A stretch of DNA of 7,670 bases from M3007 sp032115775 (GTDB taxonomy: Bacteria; Bacteroidota; Bacteroidia; Chitinophagales; Saprospiraceae), in the NCBI GenBank assembly GCA_032115775.1, contig JAUMBL010000105.1, positions 1 through 7,670 of the forward strand, read 5' to 3'. Position 1 is the stretch's first letter, and each line of letters starts with the position of its first letter. The translations under genes and the position numbers were made by a program. Of this stretch, positions 5,885 through 7,670 are shown one piece after another. Under the pieces are notes generated by a model, which had not been told where the DNA came from, made no database searches, and saw only the letters and a list, made by a program, of their open reading frames with translations.

Positions 5885-6698
5885 ACTTTTTCACAAAAGT
5901 AAGTTCGAACCAGCCGTTTACATTCAATATTTTGCTGCGCACGACCAATTTATTATCGGCCAGGGTCACGATATCATACACCGGCCCGGAGTCCCATACG
6001 CCGAGGAAAGCGCCTTGCGGGAGGACGATCTGATCTGCGCCACCCTGACCGCTTCCTTTGGAGATAAACCAAGTCTGACCGGAAGGCGGTGTATAATTGA
6101 CCACGGCGTACCCGTTGAAGGGATCCACCGTTTGGCCGTTATTGGCATACACGAAGGCGGAGCCGTCGAAGTAGAAACAGAAACCGTCATCGTACTGGGC
6201 TGCTTGCAAGCCGTTCAGCGGAGAGGAATACCATTCGGAAGAGCCGTACGTAGGGCCGACCCGCACGGCGCCGGCCTCGCGGGCGAGCGTCCAGCATTTA
6301 CCGGCCGGCTCGCAATCGCCGGTCAGCAACGCAACCTGCGGATCGCACTGTCCGGCCGCATCGCGCGGAACTTGCACCAGCACCGTGTTTTGCGCCGTGC
6401 CGCCACCGCCTGCCGCCGCCGCGAACAGCGTAACGGCGTACTCCCCGGCTTTGGGATAAAACACGGTATCCACCGTGCGCTTGGACTTAGCGGGAATCCC
6501 GCCGGAAAAATCCCAGCTGCGATCAAAAAATCCATCCGACAGGTCTTTGACCACCACCCGATTGGAATCGCCTGGCAAAAATTCAACAGACAGGGCGGGC
6601 GGTTGCGGCAGAAGCGGCAACGCCACATCTTCGGCTTCGAAGGGATTGCAGGCTGCGACGAGCAGCAAAAGACCGGCAAAAAAGAGTGTATTACGCAT
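5883..6698 (-). CDS. PKD-domain lipoprotein, probable surface glycan-binding protein
   Basis: A 271-residue lipoprotein with signal peptide and lipobox VAAC (Cys17), followed by NPFEAED, an acidic stretch compatible with surface exposure. Residues about 36-110 look like a PKD-type beta-sandwich: SWDFSGG at 61-67 and YPKAGEYAVTL at 81-91. A Gly-rich loop (97-100) lies between its last strands. The C-terminal domain (about 118-271) starts with a Cys-rich stretch (Cys118, Cys129, Cys135, Cys174), has aromatic residues spread through it (SEWYSSP, GFCFYF, QTWF, GWFEL), and I cannot name its family. PKD lipoproteins directly after susD often act as surface glycan-binding proteins, and that is the inferred role here; no enzymatic motif is seen. 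The ATG at 6698 starts the signal peptide, 17 nt after the susD-like stop. An upstream TTG in frame is less likely. Confidence 0.82.
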   Translation of the reverse strand: MRNTLFFAGLLLLVAACNPFEAEDVALPLLPQPPALSVEFLPGDSNRVVVKDLSDGFFDRSWDFSGGIPAKSKRTVDTVFYPKAGEYAVTLFAAAAGGGGTAQNTVLVQVPRDAAGQCDPQVALLTGDCEPAGKCWTLAREAGAVRVGPTYGSSEWYSSPLNGLQAAQYDDGFCFYFDGSAFVYANNGQTVDPFNGYAVVNYTPPSGQTWFISKGSGQGGADQIVLPQGAFLGVWDSGPVYDIVTLADNKLVVRSKILNVNGWFELTFVKK

Positions 6699-6715
6699 GG
6701 TGTGCAGGTTAAAAA

Positions 6716-7669
6716 TCAATATCCGGGATTTTGTTGAATTGCGCCGTTTGTCGCCTGAATTTGCGACAAAGGAATAGGGAAGCGATTGTGCACGCCCTCC
6801 ACATAACCGAGTTGCCCCAGGATGGATTGAGCCCGACCCGCGCGCACCAGGTCGAAAAAGCGGTGGCCTTCCAGTCCGAGTTCGAGGCGGCGCTCGCGGT
6901 AAATGGCGTCGAGCAGCGCTTGTCCGGATGCGGTGATATTCGGCAGGACGCCGGGTGTATTGCCCCGCGCTCTGGCGCGCACGGCGTTCAGCGACTGTCG
7001 GGCGGCGGCCTCGTTACCGTTATGGAAGGCGGCTTCGGCGTGCATCAGCAGCACGTCGGCATACCGGATTACGCGATCGTTTGCGCCGCCGTTGGGGTTC
7101 GGATCGCCGAAGGGCGCTTCCTCGCTTTTATTGCTGAAATACTTCCGGGGATAATATTTATGCGGGAACCCGCCGGTGGCGTCCTTTGTGAATATCCCGC
7201 GATCACCCATGGCATCGCCTTCCCGAAAGACGGTAAATTTCAGCCGCGGATCTTCGAATCCTTCTTTAAAGAACTCCTGGACGAAGTCTTCCGTCGGTAT
7301 ATTGAACCCGAATCCTTCAAATTGCCCCCGCGCGCGCTGGAATACATTGGTAAAGGTGCCCTCGTTGGCGTTATTTTTGCCCCAATTACCGCCGGAAGCG
7401 TTCATGTATTGAATTTCAAATACAGATTCGCTGTTGTTTTCCCCGGCAGCCGTGAAGATACTACCGTAATCGGCTACCAGTTGGTATTGGTTGTCGGCCA
7501 CGATCGCTTCCGCTACGGACTGCGCCTGCGCCCATTTTTTCTGCCAGAGCAGGGTTTTGACCAGCAACGCCTGTGCGGCGCCTTTGGTGATCCTGCCTAA
7601 ATCGGACGGCGCGTAGGCGCTGCGCTGCGGCAAATCGGCAATAGCGCGCTGCAAATCGTCTTCTACCAA
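6716..7669 (-). CDS. SusD/RagB-like outer-membrane glycan-binding lipoprotein (5' end outside window)
   Basis: C-terminal 317 residues of a SusD-family protein, the surface lid that captures glycans and hands them to its SusC-type TonB-dependent transporter. Family features are a TPR-like helical pair (residues 28-57 of the visible part), RYADVLLMHAEA at 202-213, the helix AARQSLNAVRARA, IYRERRLELGLEGHRFFDLVR at 256-276, and an end with RFPIPLSQ and QNPGY. Whole proteins are usually near 500 residues, so about 150-200, including signal peptide and lipobox, lie beyond the right edge. The first visible codon is TTG and is not a real start. It is upstream of the PKD and GH16 genes in one direction with short gaps, so it is probably the second gene of a polysaccharide utilisation operon, with susC expected just outside the window. 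Confidence 0.95.
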   Translation of the reverse strand: MVEDDLQRAIADLPQRSAYAPSDLGRITKGAAQALLVKTLLWQKKWAQAQSVAEAIVADNQYQLVADYGSIFTAAGENNSESVFEIQYMNASGGNWGKNNANEGTFTNVFQRARGQFEGFGFNIPTEDFVQEFFKEGFEDPRLKFTVFREGDAMGDRGIFTKDATGGFPHKYYPRKYFSNKSEEAPFGDPNPNGGANDRVIRYADVLLMHAEAAFHNGNEAAARQSLNAVRARARGNTPGVLPNITASGQALLDAIYRERRLELGLEGHRFFDLVRAGRAQSILGQLGYVEGVHNRFPIPLSQIQATNGAIQQNPGY

Positions 7670-7670
7670 C

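Noticed and set aside
6696..6719. TTG start at 6719 for the PKD lipoprotein
   Set aside because: It would overlap the susD-like stop codon and add seven residues before a complete signal peptide that already begins with ATG at 6698.

Overview
The window looks like chromosome of a moderately GC-rich member of the Bacteroidota, possibly of the Saprospiria/Lewinella kind (inference from gene content only). The signs are a PorP/SprF protein of the type IX secretion system, a type III glutamine synthetase of the Bacteroides GlnN type, a SusD-like lipoprotein gene, Bacteroidota-style lipoprotein signals (Cys followed by an acidic stretch), a TAnnTTTG promoter element, and starts without clear Shine-Dalgarno sequences.

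Left part (1-3358, plus strand): the 3' end of a PorP/SprF outer-membrane protein gene closes with a clean intrinsic terminator. An AT-rich spacer follows with a candidate -7 element and a 12-bp direct repeat, and then comes a complete 729-codon glnN. Nothing ties the first gene to glnN beyond adjacency.

Middle (3359-3659): glnN converges on the minus-strand genes across about 300 bases without a gene. This gap is packed with five stem-loops. Four of them form two inverted copies of the same two-hairpin module. Read in the sense of its own gene, each copy is stop codon, about 8-12 nt, hairpin TATTTCGCCGCC-N3-GGCGGCGAAATA, 7-9 nt, then a long hairpin with a GC clamp of differing sequence around a conserved T6-7 GA T8 RG A6-7 YC A6-7 core. 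This is the most unusual structure in the window.

Right part (3660-7670, minus strand): a polysaccharide utilisation locus read right to left. It holds a SusD-like glycan-binding lipoprotein (5' end outside the window), a lipoprotein with a PKD-like domain and an unassigned C-terminal domain, a GH16 lipoprotein, and a second GH16 lipoprotein with an N-terminal Calx-beta domain. Gaps are 17, 118 and 35 nt, consistent with one operon. A long imperfect stem-loop starts at the PKD-protein stop codon. Family knowledge points to beta-1,3-glucan (laminarin-like) or mixed-linkage glucan as substrate. In the expected scheme the two surface GH16 enzymes cut the polymer, the PKD protein and SusD hold it, and a SusC transporter, presumably just beyond the right edge, imports oligosaccharides. 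I see no CRISPR array, tRNA, rRNA or insertion sequence.
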